From assembly GCF_902809835.1 (NCBI RefSeq), contig NZ_CADDWM010000002.1:39973-103972 (forward strand): a stretch of DNA of 64,000 nucleotides, in the 5' to 3' direction. Within the stretch, counting starts at the first letter, position 1; each line of letters opens with the position of its first letter. The notes below the pieces were generated by a model. It was given only the letters and a program-made list of their open reading frames with translations. It did no database searches and was not told where the DNA came from. Positions 25,214 through 34,426 of this stretch are shown here, piece after piece. Position numbers and translations under genes: made by a program. This stretch comes from Agromyces sp. Marseille-P2726. GTDB taxonomy: Bacteria; Actinomycetota; Actinomycetes; Actinomycetales; Microbacteriaceae.

Positions 25214-25314
25214 GCGGCTCATCGTAGGGGCGACGATGCCCACGGCCGCGGATGCGCCACAGTGCGTCGGACCGCGCCTTCTGACGACGCGGCGCGCACG
25301 GGTACGCTCTCGTG

Positions 25315-25962
25315 ATGTCCAACGACGCGATCGCTGCATTCATCGAGCGGCTCACGGTGAGCCCGGCCGGCCCGAACAGCGCGAACTTCTTCGACCGAGG
25401 CCGGCCCGGGAACGCCATCCGTCGGCGGAACCTCGCGCGCTACTTCGAGCAGCTGGCCGCCCGGCGCCCGACGACCCTGCTCGTGGGCGAAGCCCCCGGG
25501 TACCGCGGGATGGCGATCACGGGCGTCCCGTTCACCAACGCCGTGCTCCTGCGCCGCGGCATCCCGCACTTCGACCTGTTCGGCACGGGGCACGGCTACG
25601 AGATCCCGGATGCCGCCGGCATCGCCGCGGAGCCGACCGCGACCGTCATGTGGAACGCCCTCGTCGAGCTCGACTTCCTCCCGGTGCTCTGGAGCGCGTA
25701 CCCCCTGCACCCGCACCGCCCGGGCGATCCGCGGTCGAATCGCACGCCCTCGGTGACCGAGACCGCGGCGTGGGCGTGGGCGTGGCGCGAGCTGATGGAC
25801 GTGTTCCCGATCACCTCCGTCGTCGCCGTGGGCAACGTGTCGCGCGCGACGCTCGCGCGGGAAGGGTTGTCGGTCCCGCACGTCCGCCACCCGGCGCACG
25901 GCGGTCGCGAGAAGTTCACGTCGGGCCTGCGCGACCTCCTCGACCGAGGCGTCATCGCCTAG
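25315..25962 (+). CDS. Uracil-DNA-glycosylase superfamily protein
   Basis: 215 aa UDG-fold protein. Motif 1 region TLLVGEAPGYRGMAITGVPF (about 46-65) matches the GEAPG-type loop of UDG families 4/5 and the final HPAHGG corresponds to the HPS-like motif; the middle block is WNALVELDFLPVLWSAYPLHPH. It may remove uracil or another damaged base; several relatives with this divergence are uncharacterised. TACGCT precedes ATG 25315 by 6 nt. Its 3' end overlaps the convergent IclR gene by 11 bp. Confidence 0.75.
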   Translation: MSNDAIAAFIERLTVSPAGPNSANFFDRGRPGNAIRRRNLARYFEQLAARRPTTLLVGEAPGYRGMAITGVPFTNAVLLRRGIPHFDLFGTGHGYEIPDAAGIAAEPTATVMWNALVELDFLPVLWSAYPLHPHRPGDPRSNRTPSVTETAAWAWAWRELMDVFPITSVVAVGNVSRATLAREGLSVPHVRHPAHGGREKFTSGLRDLLDRGVIA

Positions 25963-26668
25963 GCAGGCTCCCGAGCCGTTCGGAGATGTCGGCCGCGGTC
26001 GCACGCGCGGCGGACACGACCTCGTCGAGGTCGACGGTGCTGTACGAGGTCGCGACGTAGGGCACGGTCAGCGCGGCGATGGTCTCACCCGACGGTCCCG
26101 CGATCGCCACGACCACATCGGTGACGCCGGCCTGCAGTCGGTCGGGACGGGTGAGGTATCCGGCGCGCAGCGCGCGGGCCTCGGACGGCGCGGGCGCCGC
26201 GGCATCCGTTCGGCCCGCCGTGAGCACCGCACCGGTCGCGGTCGTGTCGATCGGGAACAGCGCACCCACCCGGACGTGGTAGCCGAAGTCGGCCGGCGAC
26301 TCGGCCTGGGCGATGACGCGCACGCTGCCCGCGTCGTCGACGCTGAGGTTGCAGGACTGCCGAATCCGGTCGGCGAGCGCGCGCATGGGGCCCGCCGCGA
26401 GCTGGACGAGTCCGCGCACCGGCGGGTGCGGGTGGGCGAGGTCGAACAGGGCCATCGAGAGCACGTAGCGGCCGGAGTGCTCGTCGCGCGTGAGGTAGCC
26501 CCGCCGGTCGAGCGTGGCGAGCACCCGGTAGATCTGGCTCACGTTGCGCCCGACCGCGTCAGCGATCTCGGTCTGGCTGAGCCCGGCGGCCTGGTCGGCG
26601 AGCAGTTCCAGGATGTCGAGCGCCTTGTCGAGCGCGGGGGCCGAGTAGTCAGGGGTGCGGGGAGCCAT
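25952..26668 (-). CDS. IclR family transcriptional regulator
   Basis: 238 aa: N-terminal winged helix (LDILELLADQAAGLSQTEIA, VGRNVSQIYRVLATLDRRGYL, about 15-60) and C-terminal IclR effector domain (about 75-235, with VRVGALFPIDTTATGAVL). It lies 20 bp downstream of the SAH-hydrolase-like gene on the same strand, so it is probably co-transcribed with it and controls it together with the divergent PLP enzyme. Confidence 0.88.
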   Translation of the reverse strand: MAPRTPDYSAPALDKALDILELLADQAAGLSQTEIADAVGRNVSQIYRVLATLDRRGYLTRDEHSGRYVLSMALFDLAHPHPPVRGLVQLAAGPMRALADRIRQSCNLSVDDAGSVRVIAQAESPADFGYHVRVGALFPIDTTATGAVLTAGRTDAAAPAPSEARALRAGYLTRPDRLQAGVTDVVVAIAGPSGETIAALTVPYVATSYSTVDLDEVVSAARATAADISERLGSLPRR

Positions 26669-26688
26669 CGGATGCCTCTGGGCTCCCG

Positions 26689-27879
26689 TCAGCGGTCGGC
26701 GCCGAGTGCCCGCACGAAACGTCGGGCGATCTCGCGTTCGAGGTCATCGGGCACCGGCTGGGCGCCCGGCACGAGGGAATCGGCGGCGGTGGCGACCCGC
26801 TCGAGCGACAGCGCCTGCAGGAGGAATCCGAGGTCCATCGCCTCGATCGAGTTGCCCTTGGGCTCGCGTCCGGCGAGGTTCACCATGCGGCCGCCCGCGA
26901 GCAGGACGATCTCGCGTCCGTCGGGCAGCTCGATGCGCTCGATCGCGGTGTCGAGCTCGGTGACGGCGGTCGCACGGCCAGTGAGCGCGGCCGTGTCGAT
27001 CTCCCACGGGAAGTGGCCGGCGTTGGCGAGCACGGCCCCACTCGGCATCCGGTCGACGATCTCGTCGGTGATGATGCCGGGTTGCCCCGTCGCGGTGATG
27101 AAGAACTCGCCCCATTCGGCGAGGTCGGCGAGCTCGCCGACGCGATAGCCGTCGAGGGCGGCCTCGAACGCCTTGAGCTCGTCGATCTCGGCGACCGCGA
27201 CCCGCCCGCCGAATGCACGCAGGTACTGGGCGATGCCGCGCCCGCACCACCCGTAGCCGGCGACCACGAATCGGCGGCCGGGGATCATCAGGTTCGTGAT
27301 GCGCATGACGCTCTCGACGACCGACTGGCCCACGCCGTGCCGGTTCTCGCCGATCGCCTTCAGCGGGCTGTCGTTGATGACGATGGTCGGGAACGGCACA
27401 CGGCCTGCGAGCTCGGTGCGCAGGCGGATGCCGCCGCTGGTCGTCTCCTCGGTGCCGCCGATCACGGTGCCGGCCGTGCCTGCCGCGCCCACGCCGGCCC
27501 CGAGGTCGGCGCCGTTGTCGAGCAGGATTCCGGGGCGCGCGGCCACGACCGCCGCGACGTTCGCCTCGTGCTCGGCCAGCGTGTCGTCACGTCGGCCGAA
27601 CACCGTCATGCCGGTGGCTCGCAAGTGGGCGACGATGTCGTCCTGCGTGGAGCCGTGATTGCCGGTCGCGACGATCTCGGCGCCGCCGGCCGCGAGGACC
27701 TCGAGCAGCACGGCGGTCTTCGGCTCGAGGTGCAGCGACATGCCGACGCTGCGGCCGGCGAACGGTCGTCGCTCGGCGAACTCCGCCCGAGCCGCGGCGA
27801 GCAGCGGCATCCGCGATCGGATCCAGCGGATGCGGGCGGCGCCCTGGTCGGCGAGCGTGGACGAGGTGAGCGCTGACAT
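26689..27879 (-). CDS. S-adenosylhomocysteine-hydrolase-like protein
   Basis: 396 aa NAD-dependent member of the AdoHcyase family. SLHLEPKTAVLLEVL, GNHGSTQDDIVAHL, NGADLG, GGTEETTSGG and NDSPLKA match the substrate domain; VVAGYGWCGRGIAQYLRAFG is the NAD fold; NAGHFPWEID and GRMVNLAG follow. It is shorter than standard SahH (430-480 aa), lacks the C-terminal aromatic tail, and the usual K-x-K-F-D-N motif reads KAIGEN (Asp to Glu). It may therefore act on a SAH-like analogue. ATG 27879 was chosen at the first conserved segment; the ribosome site is weak. Confidence 0.8.
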   Translation of the reverse strand: MSALTSSTLADQGAARIRWIRSRMPLLAAARAEFAERRPFAGRSVGMSLHLEPKTAVLLEVLAAGGAEIVATGNHGSTQDDIVAHLRATGMTVFGRRDDTLAEHEANVAAVVAARPGILLDNGADLGAGVGAAGTAGTVIGGTEETTSGGIRLRTELAGRVPFPTIVINDSPLKAIGENRHGVGQSVVESVMRITNLMIPGRRFVVAGYGWCGRGIAQYLRAFGGRVAVAEIDELKAFEAALDGYRVGELADLAEWGEFFITATGQPGIITDEIVDRMPSGAVLANAGHFPWEIDTAALTGRATAVTELDTAIERIELPDGREIVLLAGGRMVNLAGREPKGNSIEAMDLGFLLQALSLERVATAADSLVPGAQPVPDDLEREIARRFVRALGADR

Positions 27880-28020
27880 GTTCGACGGCTTTCGTGGGTG
27901 AATATGACTTTTCGTAGATGATACTCCTTCGGCAGGCGACGCCGGGCGCAAGCGAGTACGCTGACCGGGCGCAGAGCGGATGCCGCATCCGCGTTGCCTG
28001 ACCCGATCGGAGACCTCCAC

Positions 28021-29112
28021 GTGCATGACGCGAACCCCGCCGGCGGCCCGACGCTCCATCCCGACACGCTGGCGATCATCGCCGGCCGGCCGCCGCACCT
28101 CCCGGATGCGCCGATGAACGTGCCCGTCCACCTCACGTCGACCTATGTCGCGAACGGCGACCTGCGGTACGGCCGCTATGGCAATCCCAACTGGGCGGCC
28201 TTCGAGGATGCATTGGGCGCGCTCGAGGGCGGGCGTTGCGTCGCCTTCGCCTCGGGCATGGCCGCGATCACGGCGGTGCTCGACCTGGTCGAGCCCGGTG
28301 CCACGGTGGTCGCACCGCGCCACTCGTACACGGGCACCGTCGGCCTGCTCGAGGAGCTCGCCGCGAAGAGGCGCATCCAGGCCGTGTTCGTCGACATCTC
28401 CGACACGGATGCCGTGACGGATGCCGCAGCCGGGGCCGCGATGTTGTGGATCGAGTCCCCCACCAATCCGGCGCTCGAGGTCGCCGATATCGCGGCGATC
28501 GCGGCCGCGGCTCATGAGCACGGTGCCCTCGTCGCGGTCGACAACACGTTCGCGACGCCGGTGCTGCAGCGTCCGCTCGAGCACGGCGCCGACGTGGTCG
28601 TGCACTCCGCGACGAAGTACATCTCGGGCCACAGCGACGTGCTCATGGGGGCGGCGGTCGCGGCATCCGACGACCTTGCAGCGGCCTTCGTCGGGCACCG
28701 CTCGATGTACGGCGCGATCCCGGCGCCGCTCGAGACGTTCCTCGCGCTGCGCGGCCTGCGCACGCTGCCCGTGCGCGTCGAGCGCGCCCAGTCGAACGCA
28801 CAGGAGCTCGTGCGCCGACTCACCGGACACCGCGCCCTCGAGGAGGTGCGCTACCCCGGATTCGGCGCGATCATCTCCATCGTCGTGCGCGGCGGAGCCG
28901 AGCCGGCCGAGGCGCTGGCGGAGCGCACGAAGCTCTGGGTGCATGCCACGAGCCTCGGCGGCGTGGAGTCGACGCTCGAACGACGTCGGCGGTGGCCCGC
29001 CGAGCAGTCGACGATCCCCGAGGGCCTCGTCCGCCTGTCGGTCGGCCTCGAGCACGTCGACGACCTGCACCGCGACCTCACGTCTGTGCTCGACGCACTC
29101 GATCCCGCCTGA
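28021..29112 (+). CDS. Cys/Met metabolism PLP-dependent enzyme (cystathionine synthase/lyase-like)
   Basis: 363 aa fold-type I aminotransferase-like enzyme of the Cys_Met_Meta_PP family. The PLP lysine is in SATKYISGHSDVLMG; the phosphate-binding SGMAAI motif and DNTFATPVLQRP are present; the N-terminal RYGRYGNPNW matches. The exact gamma-synthase or lyase reaction cannot be fixed. GTG 28021 is preferred (CGGAGA 8 nt upstream) over an upstream TTG at 27994. Divergent from the SAH-hydrolase-like/IclR pair, which suggests a shared sulfur-amino-acid route. A 17-bp GCGGATGC-C-GCATCCGC palindrome lies at 27976-27992. Confidence 0.85.
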   Translation: MHDANPAGGPTLHPDTLAIIAGRPPHLPDAPMNVPVHLTSTYVANGDLRYGRYGNPNWAAFEDALGALEGGRCVAFASGMAAITAVLDLVEPGATVVAPRHSYTGTVGLLEELAAKRRIQAVFVDISDTDAVTDAAAGAAMLWIESPTNPALEVADIAAIAAAAHEHGALVAVDNTFATPVLQRPLEHGADVVVHSATKYISGHSDVLMGAAVAASDDLAAAFVGHRSMYGAIPAPLETFLALRGLRTLPVRVERAQSNAQELVRRLTGHRALEEVRYPGFGAIISIVVRGGAEPAEALAERTKLWVHATSLGGVESTLERRRRWPAEQSTIPEGLVRLSVGLEHVDDLHRDLTSVLDALDPA

Positions 29113-30040
29113 GTGCACGCAGAACGAGCCCGCCCGCCGCCACGACGACCGCGACCGCGAGCGGCGGCACGACCAGCGACGGTTCGAGCAGTGCCATGCG
29201 GAACACCCCGATGCCGTAGTGGAGCATCTCGTCGAGGTGCCGAGCCAGCACCCGGCTGCCGATGGCGCTGGTCGCACCGGTGATCAGGGCTGGAGCGATC
29301 CAGAGCATCGCCAGGCTCGCAACCGCGGCGATGATCCGTCCGATGGTGTTCACTCCGGCCCAGGCGATCGCCGCGCCGATGAGCACGGGCGCCACCCAGC
29401 GCACCGCGCCGAACAACCACGGCGGTTCGCCGGCGAACGCCGGACCCTGCGGGGAAAGGAGGGCGTGCAGCCATCCGCTCGAGAGCAGCGCCGCGACGGT
29501 GAACCCGATGACGGCGCCGGCCCTGGGCGCCCGCGCGATCAGCCCGAGCACGCCGAGACCGAGGGCGACCGCGGTGACGGCGACCGCGGTGACGCCCGTC
29601 AGGTAGAGCTCCGACATCGGGTCGTCGCGGAGGCCGCCGGCGACGACCATCGCGGTCTGCGTGACGGCCACGAGGTGCACGACTCCCACACCGAGCACCA
29701 AGAGCGCGAGTCCGCCCCTCGGGGTCCGGTCGCGCAGGGCGCGCGCGACGAGACCGGCGGTGGCCGATCCGATGACGATGAGGGCGGCGATGATCGTCAG
29801 GTGGTACTGGCTGAACGGCAGCAGCGCCAACGGCATGTCGTCGGGCAGGGTCTCGACGGCCCACAGGTTCTGCAACGGGAGGCGCAGGCCGGTGATGAGC
29901 CAGGGCAGCAGGCCGAAGAGGGCCGACGCCACGCCGATGACGAGGAAGAGCCACCGGCTCAGATCCTTCGCGTTCGACGTGGCGTCTTCGGCCGCGACGG
30001 ATGGCGCGGCAGAGGTATCGAGTGTGGATTCCGGGGTCAT
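29078..30040 (-). CDS. Polytopic membrane protein, unknown function
   Basis: 320 aa with about eight membrane helices (for example WLFLVIGVASALFGLLPWLI and LIVIGSATAGLVARAL). I do not recognise a family. The ATG at 30040 was taken; a TTG at 30052 is possible. The 3' end overlaps the convergent PLP gene by 35 bp. Confidence 0.65.
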   Translation of the reverse strand: MTPESTLDTSAAPSVAAEDATSNAKDLSRWLFLVIGVASALFGLLPWLITGLRLPLQNLWAVETLPDDMPLALLPFSQYHLTIIAALIVIGSATAGLVARALRDRTPRGGLALLVLGVGVVHLVAVTQTAMVVAGGLRDDPMSELYLTGVTAVAVTAVALGLGVLGLIARAPRAGAVIGFTVAALLSSGWLHALLSPQGPAFAGEPPWLFGAVRWVAPVLIGAAIAWAGVNTIGRIIAAVASLAMLWIAPALITGATSAIGSRVLARHLDEMLHYGIGVFRMALLEPSLVVPPLAVAVVVAAGGLVLRALRRDRVRRAQT

Positions 30041-30120
30041 CGACTCAGCCAACCACAGGGGTACGTCAGTGCGGAGGCGTCGAGCCGCCGCGCAGGCGAC
30101 CGACCTCTAAGCTGGCGAGG

Positions 30121-30963
30121 ATGATCGGTCGCTTCTTCACCGGGGTCGGGATGCTCTTCCGCGGTTTCGGGTTCTGGGCCCGGCGGCCCGAAGCGATGGC
30201 GCTCGGACTGGTTCCAGCAGCGATCGTCGCGATCGTGGTGGGCGCGGCCCTGGTCGCGCTCGGCTTCAACATGCCGTTCCTCACCGACTGGCTCACGCCC
30301 TTCGCCGACGACTGGACGGATCCGTGGCCCGACCTCGTGCGTGCCGCGATCGGCGCGATCATCTTCGCCGCCGCCATCGTGCTGGCCGCCGTGACCTTCA
30401 CGGCGCTCACGCTCGCCGTCGGCGATCCCTTCTACGAGCGCATCTGGCGGGCGGTGGAGGTCGAGCTCGGCGGAACGGTGCCCGACGAGGGCGGCGGATT
30501 CTGGCGCTCGGTTCGCGACTCCATCGTGCTCATCGCGCTTGGCCTCGTGACGGCGATCGGCGTCGTGCTGAGCGGATTCATCCCGGTCGTCGGCGGGGTG
30601 CTCGCGCCGACGCTCGGCGTGATCCTCTCGGGGCGGCTGCTCGCGACCGAGCTGAGCTCGCGGGCGTTCGAGGCTCGCGGCATCCGCTCGGGCGTGCGAC
30701 GACGCCTGCTTCGCGGCCATCGAGCGAAGCTGCTGGGCTTCGGCATCGCGACGCAGCTGTGCTTCATGGTTCCGCTCGGCGCGATCATCACGATGCCGGC
30801 CGCGGTCGCGGGGTCGACGCTGTTGGCGCGCTCGGTGCTCGATGCGGCCGCGAGGCAGCAGCAACCGCTCACCGCAGGGCCGCCCACCGCAGGGCCGCCC
30901 ACCGCAGGGCCGCCCACCGCAGGGCCGCCGCCCGCCAGCGGGCAACCGCCGCCCGGCACCTGA
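30121..30963 (+). CDS. EI24/CysZ-like membrane protein with C-terminal TAGPP repeats
   Basis: 280 aa membrane protein of the EI24 domain family (CysZ-like), about five to six helices; start MIGRFFTGVGMLFRGFGFWA and VGDPFYERIWRAVE are typical. CysZ imports sulfate, but that activity is not assured here. The C-terminal tail carries four tandem TAGPP pentapeptides encoded by a 15-bp repeat, then PPASGQPPPGT. TAAGCT precedes the ATG by 7 nt. Confidence 0.78.
   Translation: MIGRFFTGVGMLFRGFGFWARRPEAMALGLVPAAIVAIVVGAALVALGFNMPFLTDWLTPFADDWTDPWPDLVRAAIGAIIFAAAIVLAAVTFTALTLAVGDPFYERIWRAVEVELGGTVPDEGGGFWRSVRDSIVLIALGLVTAIGVVLSGFIPVVGGVLAPTLGVILSGRLLATELSSRAFEARGIRSGVRRRLLRGHRAKLLGFGIATQLCFMVPLGAIITMPAAVAGSTLLARSVLDAAARQQQPLTAGPPTAGPPTAGPPTAGPPPASGQPPPGT
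30871..30930 (+). repeat. Four-copy 15-bp tandem repeat in coding sequence
   Basis: ACCGCAGGGCCGCCC occurs four times (last copy ends G), in frame, coding TAGPP each time. Copy-number changes would keep the frame and lengthen or shorten the tail of the EI24-like protein. Confidence 0.9.
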
Positions 30964-30984
30964 CGGGCTCGTCGCCGACCGGGT

Positions 30985-31578
30985 TCAGGACGCCGTGCCG
31001 TCGAACAGCAGCATGGGCACCGGACCGAACGGCATCGAGCGCACCCGGAGTCGCCGCACGTCGCCGCCGGTGAACCCCGCCTCGACGAGGGCTCGCTCGG
31101 TGTCGCGATCCCAGTGGCATCCGTGATGGAAGCGAGCCGTGAACGGTGTCGCCACTCGCTGGATCACGCGTTTCAGGGTGCGCGGCGGCGCGACGACGTG
31201 GTCGACGAACACCACGCGTCCGCCGGGCACCAGCACGCGCCGGATCTCGGCGAGGGCGGTCGCCTGGTCGCTGACGGAGCAGAGCACGTACGTGCCGACG
31301 ACCGCGTCGACGGACGCGTCGGGCAACGGGATCGACTCGGCTCGGGCCTCGAGAGGAGCCGCCGTGTGCCGCCATTCCCGCGCCCGGGTCGCGAGTTCGG
31401 ACAGTCGCTTTCCGTCGGGCTCGAGTCCCACCCACTCGACTCCCGGATCGAACGCCCCGAAGTTCTCGCCATCACCAGCGCCGATCTCGAGCACTCGGCC
31501 GCGCACGCGCCCGACGAACTCCCGTTCGAGGTCGTCGAGTTCCGCTTCTTCGATGAGCGGAGTGGTCGAGGTGGTCAC
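30985..31578 (-). CDS. Class I SAM-dependent methyltransferase
   Basis: 197 aa Methyltransf_11-type enzyme: motif I VLEIGAGDGENFGAF, acidic motif near WVGLEPDGK, motif VVGTYVLCS, and VFVDHVVAP. Substrate unknown. GTG 31578 follows TAGCGT by 7 nt (leaderless type). An in-frame ATG at 31629 overlaps the upstream HNH stop in an ATGA and would add 17 residues; both starts are plausible. Confidence 0.82.
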   Translation of the reverse strand: MTTSTTPLIEEAELDDLEREFVGRVRGRVLEIGAGDGENFGAFDPGVEWVGLEPDGKRLSELATRAREWRHTAAPLEARAESIPLPDASVDAVVGTYVLCSVSDQATALAEIRRVLVPGGRVVFVDHVVAPPRTLKRVIQRVATPFTARFHHGCHWDRDTERALVEAGFTGGDVRRLRVRSMPFGPVPMLLFDGTAS

Positions 31579-31625
31579 CCACGGCACGCTACCGCGCCAG
31601 CCCGCGCGCGTCACTCGTTGCGCGG

Positions 31626-33188
31626 TCATGCGGCGTTCCGGTCGGATCCGGGCCCTTGCCCACCCTCGTGTTCCCGTTCCCGTTCCCGTTCTCGTTCGGC
31701 TGCTGGTTCTCGTTCTCGTGTTGTCGCCGCCGCTACACGTGGGGCCGGCAGTCGTGCCGGGTCGATGGGGTTGATGAGGTCTGCCGGGGTCTTCGGTCGC
31801 ATCAGCCTCGGGGTTCGGTCGGGGTCGACGTTGCGAGGTGGGATGAGCCAGTAGGTGGTGCCCTCGCGGCGCACTTCCCAGCCTTCATTGTGGTAGCGGA
31901 GGTGGTCTCGTCGGCACAGCAGGATCCCGTCGGCGAGGTCGGTGCGGCCTTGGTCGCGCTGCCAGTGGTCGGTGTGGTGGGCTTCGCACCATGACGGCGG
32001 GCGAGTGCAGTCGGGATCCATGCAGCCGCCGTCGCGGACCGCGAGTACCGCCTTCTGCATCGGCGTGAACAGTCGCTCCTCGCGGCCCAGGTCGAGCACG
32101 GCGCCGTCGTGGTCGAACCGGATCGGCAGATAGCCCTGGCACAGCCCGGTGTGTACGGCGGCGAGCGGGATCCGGCCGGGGTGGCCCTCGAGCATCCCGG
32201 TGCCGTGCCCCGTGCCGAGGGTGTGCGCGTTGACCACGATCCGCACCGCCGGCTTCGTCAGGTTCACGACCTGGCCGGGGTCGACGGTGGCGCCCGCGTG
32301 CAGCAACTGCACCAGCCCGTCGGCGGCGTTGCGCTCCCTGATCGCCTTGGCGTCGGCGTATGCGGTATCCCCATGCACGGGGTCGCCGAACCCGCGCCGC
32401 AGCCGCGGTTCGACCTGTCTCGGATGAGTCAGCTGGTCGAAGACCGCTTTGACCAGCATGCCGGCTTCGGGGTCGAGTTCGAACTCGCCGCGGACCATGC
32501 CGTCGGGTTTCAGCCAGACCCGCCAGTACCGTCGCTCCAGCTGAGCGTGGGCGCGGGCGGCCACCCCGGCGGCGTCGATACGGTCACGGGCCCGCCGGGC
32601 CGCGAGCCGGGCCGCGTCGGCATGCGCCCGGCCGTCACGGCAGGCGGTGATCAGCCGGTCAAGTTCGGCGGCCAACGACTCCTCGTCGGCGTCACCGCCG
32701 GGCTCGCCCAGGCCCGACCGGATCGCGTCGGCCACCGCCACCGTCAACTCCCCGACGACGACAGCCGCGGAGAGTGCGGCGTACCACGGCGGGGCGACAT
32801 CGGGCAGCACGGCTGCGGCGCCGGGGGCGGCGACGCGCCGCCGGTCGAACTCCGCCGCCGCCCCGGTCTCGGCGACCAGCTCGCCCACCGCGAGCAGGGC
32901 GGCGGTGTCACGCTTCGTGGCGCGGGTGATCTGCTGCAACATCGCGCCCGCCGAGACGTGTCCGGCCCGCCGGGCCAACCCCTGCTGCCCGAACGCCACG
33001 CGGGACCGGCGCGCCACCTCGGCTGCGGCCAGCGCCCGCACCCGCTCGGCCTCGTGCCGCAACTCCGAAATCGCCTCGAGCGCCGCCACCAGCGCGGCGT
33101 CATCCGCCGCCCGGAACAGGGCCGGCGACACCCCGAACCCGCGCAACACCCCGGTCAATCCGGTGATGTCAGGGAGCGGTTCCGGCAT
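31626..33188 (-). CDS. DUF222 / HNH-endonuclease-signature protein
   Basis: 520 aa protein of the actinobacterial 13E12-like family: N-terminal DUF222 (about 10-330) and C-terminal HNH motif (CMDPDCTRPPSWCEAHHTDHW, then ILLCRRDHLRYHNEGW). These occur in many copies in Microbacteriaceae and may be linked to mobile elements, but no inverted repeats or transposase flank this copy. The C-terminus is a low-complexity Arg-Glu tract encoded by a GTTCCC/GTTCTC hexamer repeat at 31670-31699. Confidence 0.88.
   Translation of the reverse strand: MPEPLPDITGLTGVLRGFGVSPALFRAADDAALVAALEAISELRHEAERVRALAAAEVARRSRVAFGQQGLARRAGHVSAGAMLQQITRATKRDTAALLAVGELVAETGAAAEFDRRRVAAPGAAAVLPDVAPPWYAALSAAVVVGELTVAVADAIRSGLGEPGGDADEESLAAELDRLITACRDGRAHADAARLAARRARDRIDAAGVAARAHAQLERRYWRVWLKPDGMVRGEFELDPEAGMLVKAVFDQLTHPRQVEPRLRRGFGDPVHGDTAYADAKAIRERNAADGLVQLLHAGATVDPGQVVNLTKPAVRIVVNAHTLGTGHGTGMLEGHPGRIPLAAVHTGLCQGYLPIRFDHDGAVLDLGREERLFTPMQKAVLAVRDGGCMDPDCTRPPSWCEAHHTDHWQRDQGRTDLADGILLCRRDHLRYHNEGWEVRREGTTYWLIPPRNVDPDRTPRLMRPKTPADLINPIDPARLPAPRVAAATTREREPAAEREREREREHEGGQGPGSDRNAA
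31670..31699. repeat. Hexamer (GTTCCC) microsatellite
   Basis: Five hexamer units (three GTTCCC, then GTTCTC and GTTCGG), in frame with the HNH gene, coding alternating Arg and Glu. Confidence 0.75.
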
Positions 33189-33381
33189 GCCCCCATCCTC
33201 GCGCGCACCACCCGCACTCGAACATATCCTCGATGATCTCCGGGTGCGGCCGCCGGAAGCTCGGATGGGGCGGACGAGTCGGGGTCTGGAAGGGCACGCG
33301 GGCAGCGCAGGCAGGAATGACCGAACCGCGCGGGCGACGCCGCCCCAGCGGCATCCCCACGCCCGGCCCAGGCCGCCGTCG

Positions 33382-34317
33382 TCAGCCCTGCACGCGGCCC
33401 GACTTCGCAGCGATGCGCTTCAGCAGCGGCGGCTTCGCGAGCACCCAGGCCGCTACCATGACGACGACGGATGCCGCGAACACCGCGAACCCCACCCAGT
33501 CGTCGACATCGCGGCCCGCGTACATCTGGTTCAGCTTGCGCAGCGCGCCCGTCGTGAACACGAGCACCACGTGCACGAACGTGAACACCAGGAAGAACAG
33601 CATCACCGGGTAGTGCACGGCCCGCGCGAGCCGCTCGGGGAAGCCTCGCACGAGCGGTCCCTCGAGCGGCCACACCGACGAGAGACGAAGCCCCGAGACG
33701 ATCGCGAGCGGCGACGCGATGAACACCACGGCGAAGTACGCGAGCTGCTGCAGCGAGTTGTAGACGACCCAGGAGTCCTCGGTGGGCCACTCGAGCGACG
33801 CGTACTGCAGCGCGGCCGACAGCGCGTTCGGTATGACGGCCCAGTCGACCGGCACGATCCGCAGCCACTGCCCCGTCGCGAAGAGCAGCACGACGTAGCT
33901 GACGCCGACGAGCACCCACAGCGCCTCGACCCAGAGGTGGAGCCACAGATAGATCCCGAGTCGCCTCGGGGCGCGCCTGGTGCGCGGCCAGCGCGTGTTG
34001 TCGCGGGTCCAGAATCCCGGCGGCCGTCGCTTCGATCGCAGCTCGAAGCCCGTCTTCACGAGCAGCAGCAGGAAGAACGCGTTCAGGAAGTGCTGCCACC
34101 CCAGCCAGGCGGGAATGCCGACGGGCGTCCCGTCGGGTGGCGGCACCACGCCCGGGTACGTCTCGATGAACTGCTCGACCGCCGGCAGGCCGCGCAGCCA
34201 CCGGGCGACGAGCACCACGACGGCGAGCACGACGACCGAGATGACCGCCCACCACAGCACTCGCCTGCGCCGTGCCTTCCACCACTCGGTGGCGCGATGG
34301 GGCTTCGTCGTGGTCAC
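33382..34317 (-). CDS. Cytochrome b/b6-like integral membrane protein
   Basis: 311 aa with four to five helices and conserved His in membrane segments (WQHFLNAFF, LWLHLWVEAL, AVHYPVMLFFLVFTFVHVVLV), consistent with a b-type cytochrome of the CybB/formate-dehydrogenase-gamma superfamily, possibly partnered with an oxidoreductase encoded elsewhere. Start ATG 34317. The 193-bp gap to the HNH gene shows no gene. Confidence 0.72.
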   Translation of the reverse strand: MTTTKPHRATEWWKARRRRVLWWAVISVVVLAVVVLVARWLRGLPAVEQFIETYPGVVPPPDGTPVGIPAWLGWQHFLNAFFLLLLVKTGFELRSKRRPPGFWTRDNTRWPRTRRAPRRLGIYLWLHLWVEALWVLVGVSYVVLLFATGQWLRIVPVDWAVIPNALSAALQYASLEWPTEDSWVVYNSLQQLAYFAVVFIASPLAIVSGLRLSSVWPLEGPLVRGFPERLARAVHYPVMLFFLVFTFVHVVLVFTTGALRKLNQMYAGRDVDDWVGFAVFAASVVVMVAAWVLAKPPLLKRIAAKSGRVQG

Positions 34318-34426
34318 GACTCTCGACGATAGCGGCGCCGGCTGGGAGCACGAAGCTCACGGATGCCGCGAGCCGGCGTCGCAGCGCATGGCGACGGATC
34401 CGTAGACGACCCGACCGCCGGAGTGC

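Noticed and set aside
27880..29277. N-terminal extension of the SAH-hydrolase-like protein
   Set aside because: The upstream open frame lies opposite the PLP gene and lacks family similarity; the conserved protein starts at 27879.
31626..33188. Mobile element around the DUF222/HNH gene
   Set aside because: No transposase, target duplications or inverted ends are seen; DUF222/HNH copies are common chromosomal genes in this group.
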